Positions 1 to 12,560 of a stretch of 64,000 nucleotides of DNA are shown piece after piece; positions within the stretch are counted from its first letter, which is position 1, and each line of letters begins with the position of its first letter. Location: assembly GCF_051106095.1 (NCBI RefSeq), contig NC_135785.1, positions 186,758,045 to 186,822,044 on the forward strand, read 5' to 3'. The position numbers and the translations under genes were made by a program. This DNA comes from Pogona vitticeps (taxonomy: Eukaryota; Chordata; Lepidosauria; Squamata; Agamidae). The notes under the pieces were generated by a model. That model was given only the letters and a program-made list of their open reading frames with translations. It was not told where the DNA came from and ran no database searches.

Positions 1-750
1 GATGAAACAAATGTCCGTGGTTCTTTTTTTTTTTTTAATTCAATTCTATCCATTTTGTATTTGGCTCTATTTTGCCTCAATAGAGAATAGTCCTCAGTCT
101 CAGGAGCATTTCCAGGTCAGACTGTCAAGACCTGTGTCTCACCAGAAATTACAGCATGAAAGACTAGGGGGGAAACAGGTTAGTGGTAGGTAATGCATGT
201 TTTCCAAAATGTCTGAGTTGATTTGTAGCTGATAAATAATCAGGCAAAAATTGGACATTTTTCTTCTTAAAAAAAGAAAAACACATGCGACCTAACTTAT
301 TATATATAAAAGTTAAACTGAGATCTAAATTGTTCAGTTTAATTTAAAAAGCTCTTATATGAAATTCCAATCATTACACATAAATGGTGCCAGTTAATTC
401 AAGAGAACTACTTAGTAAAGATGTCATGGGTAAGAATATAAACAAAGAATACGCAACATATAGGGTATGCTATATCCGATTTCCAATATCCACATGGGGG
501 GAGAGTGGGAACTGAACCCTCGCAGATACTGTGGTCCTACTGTATACACTTTCCCATAAGCTCTTGCACATTTTCATCTCCTCAAAATTTTGTCCCCACC
601 CCCTTTATACTAGTGAGTTTAGTGCTCACACTCCCAGTCTGAAGCCTGCTTTTTCTCTCTTAACGAGAGAGAGGACCTAGTGCTACACTAATTGCAGCCC
701 AAAGCCCTAGGCTATCTCCCTGAAGGAGACCACAGGAAGATGAGTAAACT
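1..750. other. MAP7D2 intron 1, left part
   Basis: This is AT-rich sequence inside the inferred first intron of MAP7D2. I see no exon, RNA gene or clear repeat in it apart from short A and T runs. The assignment to the intron follows from the start exon at 7292-7343 reading leftward and no further MAP7D2 exon being recognisable in the window. Confidence 0.5.
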
Positions 751-1063
751 GTTTCCCTGAAAATAAGACCTAACCTGAAAATAAGCCCTAGTATGATTTT
801 TAGGATGCTTGTAATATAAGCCCTATCCCCAAAATAAGCCCCAGTTAAGTGAAACCCTGCCCTCCTGCACTGTGCAGTAACTAGAAGATGATGTCATGAC
901 TGTATTTGAATAAATGTAGATTGTACATAAAAAAATCCCCTGAAAATAAGCCCTAATGCATTTTTGTGGTTTTTTTTTTTGTGTGTGTGTGTGTGTGTTT
1001 TTGTTTTTTTCTGGTTTTTTCAGCAAAAATTAATATAAGACTCTGTTTTAGTTTCGGGGAAAC
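751..1063. mobile_element. Non-autonomous DNA transposon (MITE) with terminal inverted repeats
   Basis: The element opens with GTTTCCCTGAAAATAAGACC and closes with a near-complement ending in CGGGGAAAC. The phrase AAAATAAGCCC recurs several times in the left half and near 946. A T-rich and TG-rich tract lies at 969-1020. No coding capacity is visible. The superfamily cannot be decided because no clear target duplication is seen. Confidence 0.7.
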
Positions 1064-1439
1064 ATGGTAAGAGATGAGATGCCAGTATCTTGCCTTGGCA
1101 CCTTTAGGGAGAGACTCCTCTCCTTGAGTGAGAATGTGCAGAAGGGGTCTTCACATGTGTGACAGTTTCAGGGGTGGTTATAGTAAACCAGCAAAAGCAA
1201 AGATGTTGGCTCCCAATTTCCTTTGTAGATCACCCAAGTGTGCTTTTGAAAAACTTTATTTAAACTTCTGTGCCACTCCACTAGTGTACTCTGTGGACGG
1301 TTCACAAACCATCAAGGCATAATTGCAAATCATACATACAATTTACAACAAATACAATAAAACCCTGTCGCTAGCTGGAATGATAAAATTTGCATTTAAA
1401 TAGAATTCAACAAATTTGAATTAAACAGCAAGTCAACAC

Positions 1440-1800
1440 TTAAAACACTACTAAAAGGCAGCTTTATTATAGCCAGCTTCCCAACAACTGAGAGGGATGG
1501 CCCATGATGAACCTCTGTAAGAAACTCATTCCAGAAGGAAGGGGTTATGATGAGAAAGTATGGTTCCTGGTGTTAGCTCGTTTGACCAACTTGGGTGTCA
1601 CAATTTTTATCATCAAGGACTGTAAGGAATGGGGTGGGAGAGGTAACTGTTGTGTGTGAGAGACATTCCAAAAAGTATTGAAGTCCTGAACTGATAAGGG
1701 CTTTATAGATCATGACGAGCATCTCGAATTGGGCATGGAAACTAACAGGGAGGCAGTGAAGGCACGCCAAGAGTGGGGATGTGTGTTCATATCTACTAGT
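1440..1800 (-). mobile_element. CR1/L2-type LINE fragment
   Basis: Minus-strand translation of 1573-1839 gives the end of a reverse transcriptase ORF. It includes LHCLPVSFHAQFEMLVMIYKA, or close to it, which matches the conserved C-terminal stretch of CR1-group LINEs (compare LHWLPV..R.QFK.L.L.YKAL). The frame is degraded and only a 3' portion is present. It lies in MAP7D2 intron 1 in the same orientation as the gene. Confidence 0.6.
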
Positions 1801-2300
1801 AGACAGACAGACAGAAACCTTTATTGGCATACTGTACAAAATTAAAACACACTAAGATGCAAACATTCAGCAGCTAACATATGGCAGGGAACAGCCAAAT
1901 AACACAGTTAGGGCTCGCCACTCTGCGACAGCACGATGTGTCGCCTCTGTATGAGGATGTATCTGGCTATTGTCATGATAAGTTACTTAATAGTGCCTCC
2001 TAGGAGGTGTCAAATTTTTCTTGGGTCGTTCCATCAGGAATGGAAGGAAAGTGCTCAGATAAGACAGGCGGATATCCTTATACAAGATACTGTAAAACAA
2101 CATACACTGCAAAGATTCAACCACTCCCTGACCACAAGGGCAGACTCTCAGTTCTGTGGGTAAACTCGTGTATCTGCCCTGTGCTAAATTCGAAGGAACA
2201 ATATTGCACCTAGCAAGGGTGAATGCCCATTGGTCTTGGGGAAGCTCTAAGAGATAGAGGTAATTCGGTCTTCTGCCATGGGAGAGGGGCATATCTGCTA
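1801..2300 (-). mobile_element. Non-LTR retrotransposon 3' fragment, clade uncertain
   Basis: On the minus strand the sequence ends with an AATAAAGG signal followed by TCTG repeats (around 1801-1840), as expected of a LINE 3' end. Upstream, 1987-2292 translates to a partly open frame with LARCNIVPSNLAQGRYTSLP, CPCGQGVVESLQ and FYSILYKDIRLSYL. This Cys-rich tail type is known at the C-terminus of several LINE clades. I cannot assign the clade with certainty. Confidence 0.5.
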
Positions 2301-2309
2301 GTACCTGCG

Positions 2310-3565
2310 ATCAGTCTGGCAGCCGCATTTTGGACCTACTGAAGTTTCCATAATGACTTCAAGGCCAACTCTATGTAGAGAGTGTTACAGTAGTCTTAGA
2401 GATAACCAATGAATGAACCACTGTTATACATTTCTTATCCAGTTAGGGGCACAGCTGGGCATTCACCAAAGTTGATAAAAGGTACTCTTGGCAACAGCAT
2501 ATATTTGTACCTCCACAGAGAGAGCTGGGTCCAAGAGTACTTTATGTTGCATATCTGATACTTCAGGGGGAGTGTAACCCCATCAAGGTCAGATAAATAT
2601 CCCTCTAATAATCATCCCAACTTTACCATCTCTATCCTAGGTAAAGGTAAAGGTTCCCCTTGACAATTTGTCCAGTCATGTCCGACTCTAGGGGGCGGTG
2701 CTCATCTCCGTTTCCAACCGATAGAGTTAGCGTTTGTCTGAAGACAATCTTCTGTGGTCACGTGGCCGGCACAACTAGACACGGAACACCGTTACCTTCC
2801 CACAGTGGTGGTACCTATTTATCTACTCACATTTTTGCATTTTCCATGCTTTCAAACTGCTAGGTTGGCGGGAGCTGGGACAAGCGATGGGGGTTCACTC
2901 TATTGTGTGGATTCGATGTTACGACTGCAGGTCTTCTGACCTTGCAGCACAGAAGTTTCTGCGGTTTAACCCGCAGCGCCACCACGTCTCTATCTTATCT
3001 GGATTCAATTTCATTTTAGTGCTCTTTGTCCACTCCATTATTGATGCTTGATAGTGCTCAAGGAACTGAACAACATTACCCACAGATGAAAAGGATAGAG
3101 CCATGTTGTCCATTTATTGATAATAATGAACTCCAAATCTCCATATAATTTCTCCCAGCAGCCTCATACAGATATTAAAAAACAGCTGGGGATCCCTGAT
3201 AGACCACATAATAGAGGTCCCAAGGAGTAGATGCCACCTTTCTAAGTTGCACCATCTGAACCAGGCCCTCAAGAATGAAGTGAAGCACCAAAAACAGACC
3301 TCCCCCCCCTAAAGTCCTAAATTCAACAGCCATCTCAGAAAGATGCCATACCTCAGGATAACAATGGCTGCAGAAAGGTCCAGGAGGTCCACCTGGATCA
3401 AGCACACACATACACAGACCCATCTGCCTCCCTCAGGAGATCATCATGCTGGACAATCAGTGCTGTTTCATTTCCATGGCACCACTTGAACCCCAACCGA
3501 AATGGATTTAGGTTATCTGTGCCCTCCAAGAACAGCTGCAACTAGTCAGCCACCACCCTCTCAAT
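2310..3565 (-). mobile_element. Old L2/CR1-like LINE remnant split by a SINE
   Basis: The stretches 2310-2640 and 2989-3565 look like parts of one decayed LINE in minus orientation. They include the phrase GCAGCCGCATTTTGGACCTA near 2320 and a gagged, stop-rich coding remnant around 3540-3750. The SINE at 2641-2988 interrupts it. Assignment is by family resemblance only. Confidence 0.4.
2641..2988 (-). mobile_element. Sauria-type SINE (tRNA head, BovB-like tail)
   Basis: On the minus strand the copy starts with GACGTGGTGGCGCTGCGGG, a tRNA-like head with box A and box B-like segments. It then runs through a tRNA-unrelated body and ends with AGAGTCGGACATGACTGG and GGGGAACCTTTACCTTTACC. The last parts match the 3' end of BovB and the ACCTTT-repeat tail known for squamate Sauria SINEs. 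Similar flanks (TCTCTATCCTAG left, TCTCTATCTTAT right) look like a decayed target duplication. A second copy lies at 61827-62160. Confidence 0.85.
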
Positions 3566-4828
3566 CAACTTGCCAAAGAATTGTATGTTGGCAACAGGCC
3601 TACAGTTATTAAAATCATTCATTGCTAGATTTGGGTGTTGTTGTTGTTTTGGAATGCCCCTTACAATGGTTTCTTTTAAACAGGAGGATAAATTACCCTT
3701 CCCCATCATCCCATTTTGCCAAGGGATCTTCTTATTCTGTCTTGTCCCCATGGCTCTAGTATGATGGAATGCAGGTTATGGATGCAAGTCCTGGTACATC
3801 CAAGAAAACCCCATACTCTGTCAGAATAAAGTAGAATGGGAGACAGGGGAAGAAGACGTTAGTATAAATACAGCATCTGGAAAAGCTGCCATTGCCTGAC
3901 AGTAAGCTTCCCTGAACAGAGACATCTATCTGAGCTTGCAGCAGTCTTAAAGCCTATAACTCTGTAATGCTGTAGCATTTGTATTGGTGTCTGGTGAAGT
4001 CAGGAATGGTGACAAATACAGTAATGGAAGTTTCAGACAAATTACTAGAGGATGTAATCATGTAACCATCAGTAACTACTAGTCCATGCTTAAGGCCAAA
4101 CAGCTCAGAATGTCCGTTGCCGGGAAACAAGAGCAGGAGAAGGCTATTGTCTTTATTTTCTGCCTATCCATACGCACATAACTGGTCAATATAGGAAACA
4201 GGATGCTAGACTACATGATCCTTTATAGTCCAAACCATAGGACTCTTCTTAACATTCTAATGTAACCAAGTGTGCCCCTGAAAGGTAAAGACATAGCTGA
4301 GAAGGGTTAGCAAAACCAAACACAAGGAAGCAACCAGTCCCACCGAAAAGGTGATGATGAGTCCAAACTGCTCTGGGAAATAGTTTTATTAAATTGTAAA
4401 ACACCTAACAAGTGTCAGTTAAGATTTTCTTCAGCAGCACAAGATTACAGCTTTCCTAATAAAGCTACATCCGTTTTCTAGTACAATTCTGAGATTCTAC
4501 CTCTTCTTGGTACTCTGTTGTAGGTCTACACCAAAGGAGAGTGAAGTGTGCACACCCTTTCCCTCAGGCTGTTGTACAAGCTTCCTTAGCAGCTACTCTT
4601 GAAAAAAATTGTTTGAAATGAAATAGTGACTCTAAGTTTTGATAGCACTGATGTTTTCAAAAAAGTTGTCCACCCTGTACTATACAGATACAGGTTGCTT
4701 TTCAGTTTTCACCTTCAGAATATTAAGGCCAAGAAACAGATTAATGACTTACATCTTTATAGAAAAGCTACAAAAGAATGAGGCAAAATAATCTGTTATA
4801 GAGATACTTGACCAAATCATTAAATAAT
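3566..4828. other. MAP7D2 intron 1, no gene recognised
   Basis: Mixed sequence with weak LINE-like phrases near its left edge and otherwise no recognisable exon, RNA gene or intact repeat. Confidence 0.4.
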
Positions 4829-4920
4829 ATTTTGGTTTGTTTGTTTGTTTGTTTATTAGATTTCTATCCCGCCCTTTTAGACAAAGTCTACTCTGGGTGG
4901 GTTCCATTAAACATTGTAAG
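4829..4920 (-). repeat. CR1-type LINE 3' terminus
   Basis: A TTTG repeat followed by ATTAGATTTCTATCCCGCCC and a CTCTGGGTGGG block is, on the minus strand, the usual end of a CR1-like LINE with a short tandem-repeat tail. Only the last 90 bases are present. Confidence 0.55.
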
Positions 4921-7290
4921 CTAAAACAGTTAAAAACAATTCAAAATAGTGATTAGTAATGCTAAGTAATGCTCAAGATGGGAAAACAGAAAATTATAAT
5001 AAAAATAAAATCAGGTTCAGTGACAGTAACTGATTCTTGTTCACCGTGAAGCTCATAATTTTGATCCAACAGCAGAAGGCATATTTACTCTGAGGTCCCA
5101 ATTTGCCCAGTAAGGCTTTCTCTTTAGTAAGCAAGCATGGGATTGGACTGCAGCTTAAGAGCAACCTTTATGTCGTTCTTCCAGTGCTGGCTTTATTTGT
5201 TCTTGAGCACTGAACAGATAAAGAACAGCATATAAGGCTGAACCATAGTTAAATTCTGCATGCAGAAGCAAAAGGGAGCTCCAGCGAAGCTCAAGCTTCC
5301 ATGCTCTGCCACCTGCTTTTCCCAACTCGTGGCTTGCCATTACAGGACAACTAGTCAGTGTGATTTAAATGAGCTTACTATTGCACATCAACTGCAAACC
5401 TGAATTATTTAGTGAGCTGCTTGGCAAACTATTTTAAAATAAGAACAACAAGGAACCCAAACAAACTGAATTCCAGTTGACCCCTTTGCCCAAATGTACT
5501 AAAGAATTTCAGCCACGCAATTTCCACAAATCTTTTTTTGCCTGTGCATGTAGCACTAAACTATACTTAATGGACTTAGTGGTTCTGACTGATGTTCAGT
5601 ATGACTAGCAAGCAATGCAACCTGGCTTGCAGAACCAGTACGGGATTTACAGCTTCGTCCCACTTCCAATTCAAGGCTGATATTAAGGAATATACTTACA
5701 TATTTGAAGTCAATGAGGGTATTATTGTCACTAACTAGCTTATTAATGGTATGGGTTTGACTGGCTAGCAGTCTGCTTCATTAGATGCACAGGCTGGAAG
5801 CTGGTCATACAGTCACTGTTCTGTGATTTGTGTTAAAATTAATCAAAGCTAATTGTTCCTTAGAAAAGCTGTATCACAACAGACAACTTGAGGTATCACC
5901 ACACTAACACATTGTTCAATTCCTGAGCTGTACATTAAGTCTATTATCATCTACAAGTCCCATGAAAGAGTTCAAGAAACCAGAGTGAGACGCCATTTAC
6001 CTAAACTTCTTTTTCAGCCTTCAATAACTTACTGGTTACAAAATTAAACACATGGATTTTTATTACCAACATCTTGGAGAACTATCAGCTAAGCCAAATG
6101 CACACTTAACCTTAGAAGTTGTGGAAAACTGTAGAAAACCATATCTATCTTATACCTGTGTTTTCATATCTGTGTAAGAGACAAAACCAAGTATTGCTGG
6201 AAATTAGGTCATGTTTTAATTGACAGAAACATCTCAAGTGTTTGGCAACAAATTATGTGATTGTGTAATTATCTCTTACCATGTACCACGCAACACCAAC
6301 CAAACAGGTTCTGAGACAGAGACATGTAAAAACACCAGCAGAAAACATTATTTTAGAATCAAAGTATTCATCTCTCCAACTGCATGTTTAAACTGCATCA
6401 CTGTAGCTGCGCAGAAAACATTACAATTTTACACTGCCGCTCTAGTGAATGTCAAACAAAATCTTGTTTTACAACTACAAAGCACAGCAAACCATTAAAG
6501 CACTAAAAGCTTTCATCTTCTGGTAATGAAATGGATACAGAAAACTGCCTAGCAAAGCAATCCCTTCCTAGCATTTACTGCCTACCTTGTGATTCTCTGA
6601 CATAGGAAGTCAGCAAAGGACTTACTAACAGGGGGATGAGGAAGACCCACTAACCAAATATTGATTTTTTTTTCACCTACCACCACCTCTCCGTTTACAG
6701 ATTTCAGTGCTACCTCTGATTCCCCACCACCACCACCACCAAATACTACGGGGAAAAAAGGCTTTCCCACAAAATACCCGTTACATTGCGCGGATGCGAC
6801 CCTCCCCGCCCCCCCCCCCCAGCGTGGGCCTTACACACCTTACAATTCCCTCTCCACCCCCAAGCTTCGTGCTGGCATCTTTCCAGGTTTTGTGATGCTA
6901 GGATTTCCAACGAAAAGCTGCCTGCCAAATGCCACGGCACACACCCACCCTTGCCAATAAACCAACGCTATCCCTCAGCGGCCGCTCTCCCTCGAGACTA
7001 TCTGCAATTCAGTTCAGCAACAGCACCACGTTGCAGCACTGAGGGCGCGCGCACACACACACACACAAACACAGACACAGACACCCCCGCACGCACACAC
7101 ACACAAAAGGAAGGACACCTGCTCCCCGGAACACCCTCAAAGCCCTTCACCGTCCCCCCCCCAGCTGCCACAGAGGGCAGGGCGCATGGCGGGGAGAAGA
7201 AGACCCGGGGGGGGGGAATCCGTACGAAGTCAGCGCGTTCCTACCAACCACACCCACCGGGACGCTGCCTGTCCTTGGCCGTCGCCCTTA
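4921..7290. other. MAP7D2 intron 1, promoter-proximal part
   Basis: I recognise no exon. The sequence becomes increasingly GC- and C-rich from about 6660, with C-runs near 6810 and 7155, leading into the CpG island around the MAP7D2 start exon. Open frames here come from base composition and resemble no protein family. Confidence 0.4.
7051..7105. repeat. CA-rich microsatellite
   Basis: Interrupted runs of CA dinucleotides with CACAGA interruptions, just inside intron 1 of MAP7D2. Confidence 0.8.
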
Positions 7291-7291
7291 C

Positions 7292-7343
7292 CTGACGCCC
7301 GGGGGTACGAGGGAGACGTCCGCGCTGGCCCCGGCTCCGCCAT
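7292..7343 (-). CDS. MAP7D2: MAP7D2 start exon (partial gene, N-terminal 17 residues)
   Basis: The minus strand has ATG at 7343 after an A/G-rich leader, then 52 coding bases (MAEPGPARTSPSYPRAS plus one base). These run into a strong splice donor, CAG|GTAAG, at 7292/7291. The peptide resembles the N-terminal stretch I recall from human MAP7D2 (AEPGAVRTSQPNYRPQ), just before the coiled-coil microtubule-binding part. The position agrees with the human order MAP7D2 - EIF1AX - RPS6KA3, all on one strand. MAP7D2 belongs to the MAP7 family of microtubule-associated, kinesin-1-recruiting proteins. The rest of the gene lies left of the window; no second exon was found within 7.3 kb. The start is supported by the CpG island, but an upstream start in another first exon cannot be excluded. 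Confidence 0.62.
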
Positions 7344-8200
7344 CTTCCTCCTCCCGCACCCTCGCTCCTCCGGTTCCTTTTCCTAGCCCCCCCCCCCCAA
7401 AGCGCCTGCTACCGCGCTTCACAACAGGGACGGCTAAGGATCAGGCTGCTGCTGCTGCCGCCGCCGCACAGGCGCACTGCTCCTGCTTCTGGCGCGACAC
7501 CTGACGCGGCGTGGGTAGGACTAGAGAGGGAGGCGGGATACGGGCAGGCGGCCCTCGCAGGTTCCGAAGGGCAGGACCGAGGCTTGGCTGCTGGCTAGGA
7601 ACAGTCGAGCCGCGGGCGCGCAACAGCAGCAACAACGCCGCTTTCCTTCCAGGTGTTCATCCTCTTCCCGCCACACACTTCTCCCCGCCCACCAACGTGT
7701 GGTGACCTGCTCCGTGTTCTCTCCCTATTCTGTTGCTCCAGGCGGGCGGGGAAACCTAGCCGGAGCGCCTGTTCCACAGGCCGACTCCCGAGGAGGCGCC
7801 AAAAGGAGAGAGGGTGGGAGTTGCAGCTTCTGTTACGCGCCTACTATTCCTCCCCCCCCCAAAAAAATATAAAATCCCAGCCAACCCTCCCTCCCACTTC
7901 GGAGATTAATTTTTTTAATGAGGCGAATCCTTTTTAAAGCACGGGGAGCCTCAATCTTCGCCTTCAGGCTTCTTGGGGGAGTTTCCAGATCCTCGCGTAG
8001 CCTGCGCTTTAAGAGCGCATCGAGCCTCCCTCCTTGGACGTAAAGAGGAATTTACAACATCTCAACACAGCGCCTCGAGACGAACACGGCTGCTTCTCCG
8101 GCGGGACAAGACGTGTCGGGACAGAAGCGCTTCCTTCTCGCCTTTTGGTAACTTCAAAAAGACGAGGCGGGAGCGCGTCACGAGCTCTGGCAAATAGCTT

Positions 8201-10756
8201 GCATGGGGAGCGCCTCTGATTGAGTCAGGGTGCCTTATAAGCCGTGGGTATTTTTCGAACCCCCAACCCACGCCTTTTTAAAAAAAAATTCATTGTGATC
8301 CTTCAGTGGAGTTCAAGGCCTGTCCTCATAAAGTCATGTACCGTTGCGATCCTTCAGACCACTTCAGCTGCCTGTATTATTTTTAATGTGGCAGCTGATA
8401 GGCACGCAGTTTTTCATGCCTAATAATGAATAATTATCTGCCCTCGGGTTGATTGTGAGTTATAGCGATTCTCCCCTAAAAGTTCACAACTCCTTCCTTT
8501 CAGGGCCACACAGCTAATGGCAGAGCATTTAAGCCCATCAGTTGTACCTGATCTGGGTGACCTCAAGTGGCCCCTTTTCTAAGAAGGGCAGTGGGGATTC
8601 AAACCGGAAGTTTCAGTCCACTAACCTATAGTTTCATTCCTAGTACTGTACCAGAATAGAAAAGCAAACTGTTAAATTTGGCAAATTAAGATAGGATGGA
8701 ATGATACAGAATAAATCTGCATTTTCAGTGCATCTACAGAGCTGGAAGGAATGAGGGAACTGGCTTTAGCTATACAAGTAGAAAGGCTGTCAAGCTTTGC
8801 AGCTTCATACTCTAAATCGGATTTTCAAGTATATTGTGCTAGACCTTCAAAGGGGGAAGGTGAGCTCAGTTTTCTAATTTATTCTACTGTAGTTCCTTCT
8901 GTTCATCACAGTCAGCAGAACCCATGCAACTGAATAAGGATAATATCCTGATATTATTTGCACATCAAAATTTGCTTTAGACCATAACTAATTATACATT
9001 CATTCCAGAATGTTCATGATTCAGTGCTTGAGCATCAAGGGAAGCCCAAACCTTCTCCCCACTATAATTATTAAATTATGTGTCCCAGGTTAACTAACTG
9101 CTTTCTTTGCCCGAAACTCACAAAGAAGAAATAAGTGAATACCAAACTTGAAATATGTTTTGGTCACAGATTCTAGACTTCCACTGTAATTACTCATACA
9201 AAATACAGGGGAGCAACACTTAAAAAAATGGGAATTCAGGGATTTAATTCTATAAGTCATAAAATCTTCCACTTCACATTTTGGCATGGACACAGTAACA
9301 ATTTTTTTTTCTATTAAGGCAGGTATGTAAATAGGGGGAAATGCATTATTGCTCCCATAAAAGTAATAATTGAAATATATTAGGAAGCACCTCTCCTTCC
9401 CTCTAGTCTCTTCCCAGAAAATTAAGACCAGCTGAGTGGGATCTCCTCTGTATTTTAATGCTCCATAGCAGAAACTGCCCTGCTGCCTGGAACTGCAAGA
9501 GCTCAACCATCCTGGTTAAAGAATGCTTTCTTCAATGCAGCCTGATGCGATTTCTCTATTCCTCAGGAAGCTGTTAATCATGACTTTATTTTGATTTATT
9601 ACTGTCACTTTTATGTTGAATTGTGACTGGCTCTTTTAATCTTACATAGAGTTGCCTGGTCCCACCCTGAGATCTGTTGAGGATAAGCTGTTGATTTTTA
9701 AAAAAAATGACATTGTTCTGATAGCCTGCCTGTTGCAATATTTTATACAGAGAAAACGACTCAAACTTTACTTGATACAGAATATATAATCAAATTTTCT
9801 TTCCTTTTATGGTTAGGTTCATGTGTATTACCGAAGCCATAAAAAAACTATTTGCTTCTAAGCTATTTCAAAGTCCAGGTACTTCCCTTTCAATATCCAA
9901 ATGACTTTCATCCCAGATAAACTTAAGCACCTCATATCAATCCTCCCTTGCTTTGAGAAAGTCTTCTAAAATTTTCCAGGTGCCTCCATTATTAGAGAGA
10001 TGTTTCTCAACAAAGGGAAGGGCAGTGGCAGCCAAGGTATGGAATGCTTTCCCTAAAAAGGGTTGCCCCATTAATTTTTTGCAAAACTCAGACAAGCATT
10101 TCTTATTCGCTTAAGCATATTGATTGTATTTTACATCTGTATAGTAAAATTGTCTACTGCCTTGAAATTCCAACGAGATGGAGAGCACCAATACACAATT
10201 ATGTCAAAGACTTCATTTTCAGAGTCCAATTTTACGTTTTACTGTGTTTGCATGCTTTACTGCTGTGAAATGTCCAGGCATCATCTTTGTTTCAAAGCTT
10301 AATTATTTATGAAATGGTCTTTGGCACATTTGGGATGTTTCAAAACTCTTTCAGCGTATGTACCAATCAGTTTATTATTCTTAAGTATCAGGTTGGGGGA
10401 TCCTGTATCAAAACATACTGTGCAGTATATCAAAGATTTGGACAAACATGATGTTGGGACATTTCACAGAAGTTTCCTAATGGCAGTGTATATAATAAAT
10501 GGTCTCATCAAAAAATTAATCAACAACTCATTTGGGAGCTGAGAAATGGATATTCCCTTTGATGTTATCCTCCATACATGCATCAATCTGTTAAAATTTA
10601 AATTTATTTTTAAAATAATAGAACAGGCATGAAAACTAATAGGTATGCTTGATTTTGTTCAGCACTGCACTTTTTTAGGGAAATCTTATTCCTTTCTGCC
10701 AATTTGTCAGAAAATGTTGTGTAAAAATCAAGTTGTGACCCAAAGTTAACCTAGAG
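8201..10756. other. Intergenic, no gene recognised
   Basis: Sequence upstream of MAP7D2. Segment 8430-8640 and segment 9930-10140 look like very old retroposon remnants, the latter with a LINE-like phrase at 10034-10100, but neither can be assigned with confidence. Nothing else is recognised. Confidence 0.35.
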
Positions 10757-11012
10757 CAGGGGTCCCCAACCCCTGGTCTGCGGCCTGGTACAGGTCTGTG
10801 GCCTGAGCCAGAACGGGCCACGGAGACAGACCTCCCCCCCCTTGCACAGCCCCTGTGCCTACGCGAGCACTCCCCCCTTTGTGCATGCGCAGAGTGCCCC
10901 CGAGCATGTGCACGAGTGAGCGCGCACCCTCCTTCGTGCATGCACACGAGCGCAGGGGGTGCCCCGCCTTTCCCCAACGGGTCTGCGGGGTTAAAAGTGT
11001 TGGGGACCACTG
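10757..11012. mobile_element. hAT-type non-autonomous DNA transposon
   Basis: The ends are CAGGGGTCCCCAAC on the left and GTTGGGGACCACTG on the right, so they are terminal inverted repeats. The flanks 10749-10756 (ACCTAGAG) and 11013-11020 (TCCTAGAG) form an 8-bp duplication with one mismatch, as expected for hAT. The interior is GC-rich with several GCATGCGC-like segments and no transposase. Confidence 0.85.
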
Positions 11013-11889
11013 TCCTAGAGGACAAGCTTTGTAATGGCAGAATATGACTGGTGTGCTAAAGCTCATTGTTTGATTCAGATTATTAAATCTGTGGGAGAGC
11101 TGTTAAGAAGTCCCTTAGCAGAGTAAAACAGAAGTGGTGTTCCCTGTGGATATTTAAACACACCTTTAGTTAGTCTGTTCTCTGGAGCAATAAACCATGT
11201 TGATGCTAAGAAAGTAGAAGTATTAGGAGTTGTCTAGAAAACTTGATAAACAGCCTATCCAAAATTAGATAGCTAGCCATCCAGGGGATGGAGCACATGG
11301 CTGGGGGGGGGGGAGCCGAGCTCTTTTAAAAAATGTTGACAGACCTGAGAAGACACTGTTTTAAATCTTTATTTCCTGACGGAGGGGCAGAGAATAAAAA
11401 GGAGAGATATAACTCGAGAAGACCCGAACAGACATAAAGGAGGGGGAAAGGTTCAAGAGAAGTGATACTTTCAGAATATTCTTCCAACACTCACATGCAC
11501 ACAGGTAACAGATGAATTGAATTAATACAGATAATTATGTTTGAGAGTGATTTTCACCCTTTTAAATTAGCTTGCTAATGCTATGGTGCTTCACAGCAGC
11601 AGCAAGTCAGATTTGGCAGAGGGATATAATTAATTTGTAATGCAAAAACACAAGTACTGTACACTTCTCCTTGGAATTGCATGGGTCGGAGCAGCAGTTT
11701 TGGTTGTACACTGATTTCTTTCCAACTGTGATTGGGTTCTGATATAAAACTAAGCAGTTCCTCCTTTTTGGCGGAATTAACCACAGGAGATGTAGTCTTA
11801 TCAACTCAACATTTACTTTCAAGGGGGGCAGGGGAATAAACAATAACTTATGTGGGACCAACAGGACTGGCTGCTAACAGACTCAGTCC
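11013..11889. other. Intergenic, no gene recognised
   Basis: It contains a G-run near 11300 and otherwise unique-looking AT-rich sequence. No exon or recognisable repeat was found. Confidence 0.35.
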
Positions 11890-12560
11890 ATAAATAGGAA
11901 GTCTATTAACTATTTTATTGTCTCTTAATGCGGAGACGCTCCAAATCTCTCCCTGTCTGTTGGCCTTCTCATAGGATTGCTCCTCACCGCGCAGATGGTT
12001 CCGCAACATGGGTGACGGGCCCTATCTCCCTCATGAGGTGTCTGAGCTGCTGGAATAGGATCTGGTCGGCCCACCTTCCTCCAGGGACCTTTCCCCCGTG
12101 GGTCCACATATATGGTCGATTCCAAGGAATCCAACTCTCCCAATTGTATTTGTAGACCTTGACCTCATCCTTGCATATAGCCTCCATCTCTTCCCGGAAC
12201 ATTAAACGCACAAGGTTCTTCCTCCTGTCCTTTATACTACCTTCCTCTTTTATCTCCTCCTCTGGGCTAAGCCACTCTTCCGAAGCCCAGCTTCTCTTTT
12301 TCTCCCTCCTCCTTCTCTGTCATCAAACCTGACACCTTCTGTTCCCGCCATTTTCTTCCCCTGCGCTTCAGTCCACTCCTCTTAGGTAGGTCTTTCATAG
12401 GAAAGGTGGACATAAGGGCGCCGACTCCTTCTGCTCCAGACAATCGAGGGGACAGCTCACTCTCAGACTTAACCGTAATCTTATTCTCCTCTTCAGTAAA
12501 TACTAAATTCAATAAATACTGTTTTCTGCAAGGAAAACTCAAATTTATTGATATTATCAA
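11890..12560 (-). repeat. Unclassified coding-like block, possibly an old retroelement
   Basis: On the minus strand there are overlapping partly open stretches rich in charged residues, including FREEMEAICKDEVKVYKYN and WTHGGKVPGGRW. The composition and the ETE/KRR-rich character recall the unclassified repeat at 20143-21222, but I could not align them. It is GC-richer than its surroundings. It may be a retroelement fossil or an unrecognised repeat, and it looks broken. No function is proposed. Confidence 0.3.

Larger units (their letters stand above)
6950..8200 (-). promoter_or_regulatory. CpG-rich island, likely MAP7D2 promoter
   Basis: CpG density rises sharply here compared with the AT-rich flanks, with GC-box-like GGGCGG and CCGCCC stretches around 7430-7560 and 7740-7750. 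The putative MAP7D2 start codon at 7343 lies inside it. There is no clear TATA element, as is usual for island promoters. The transcription start cannot be placed from sequence alone. Confidence 0.6.

Noticed and set aside
6661-7295. Overlapping plus-strand open stretches up to 169 codons
   Set aside because: They are Pro- and Thr-rich translations of C-rich and CA-repeat DNA at a CpG island edge; the MAP7D2 exon on the other strand explains the island.
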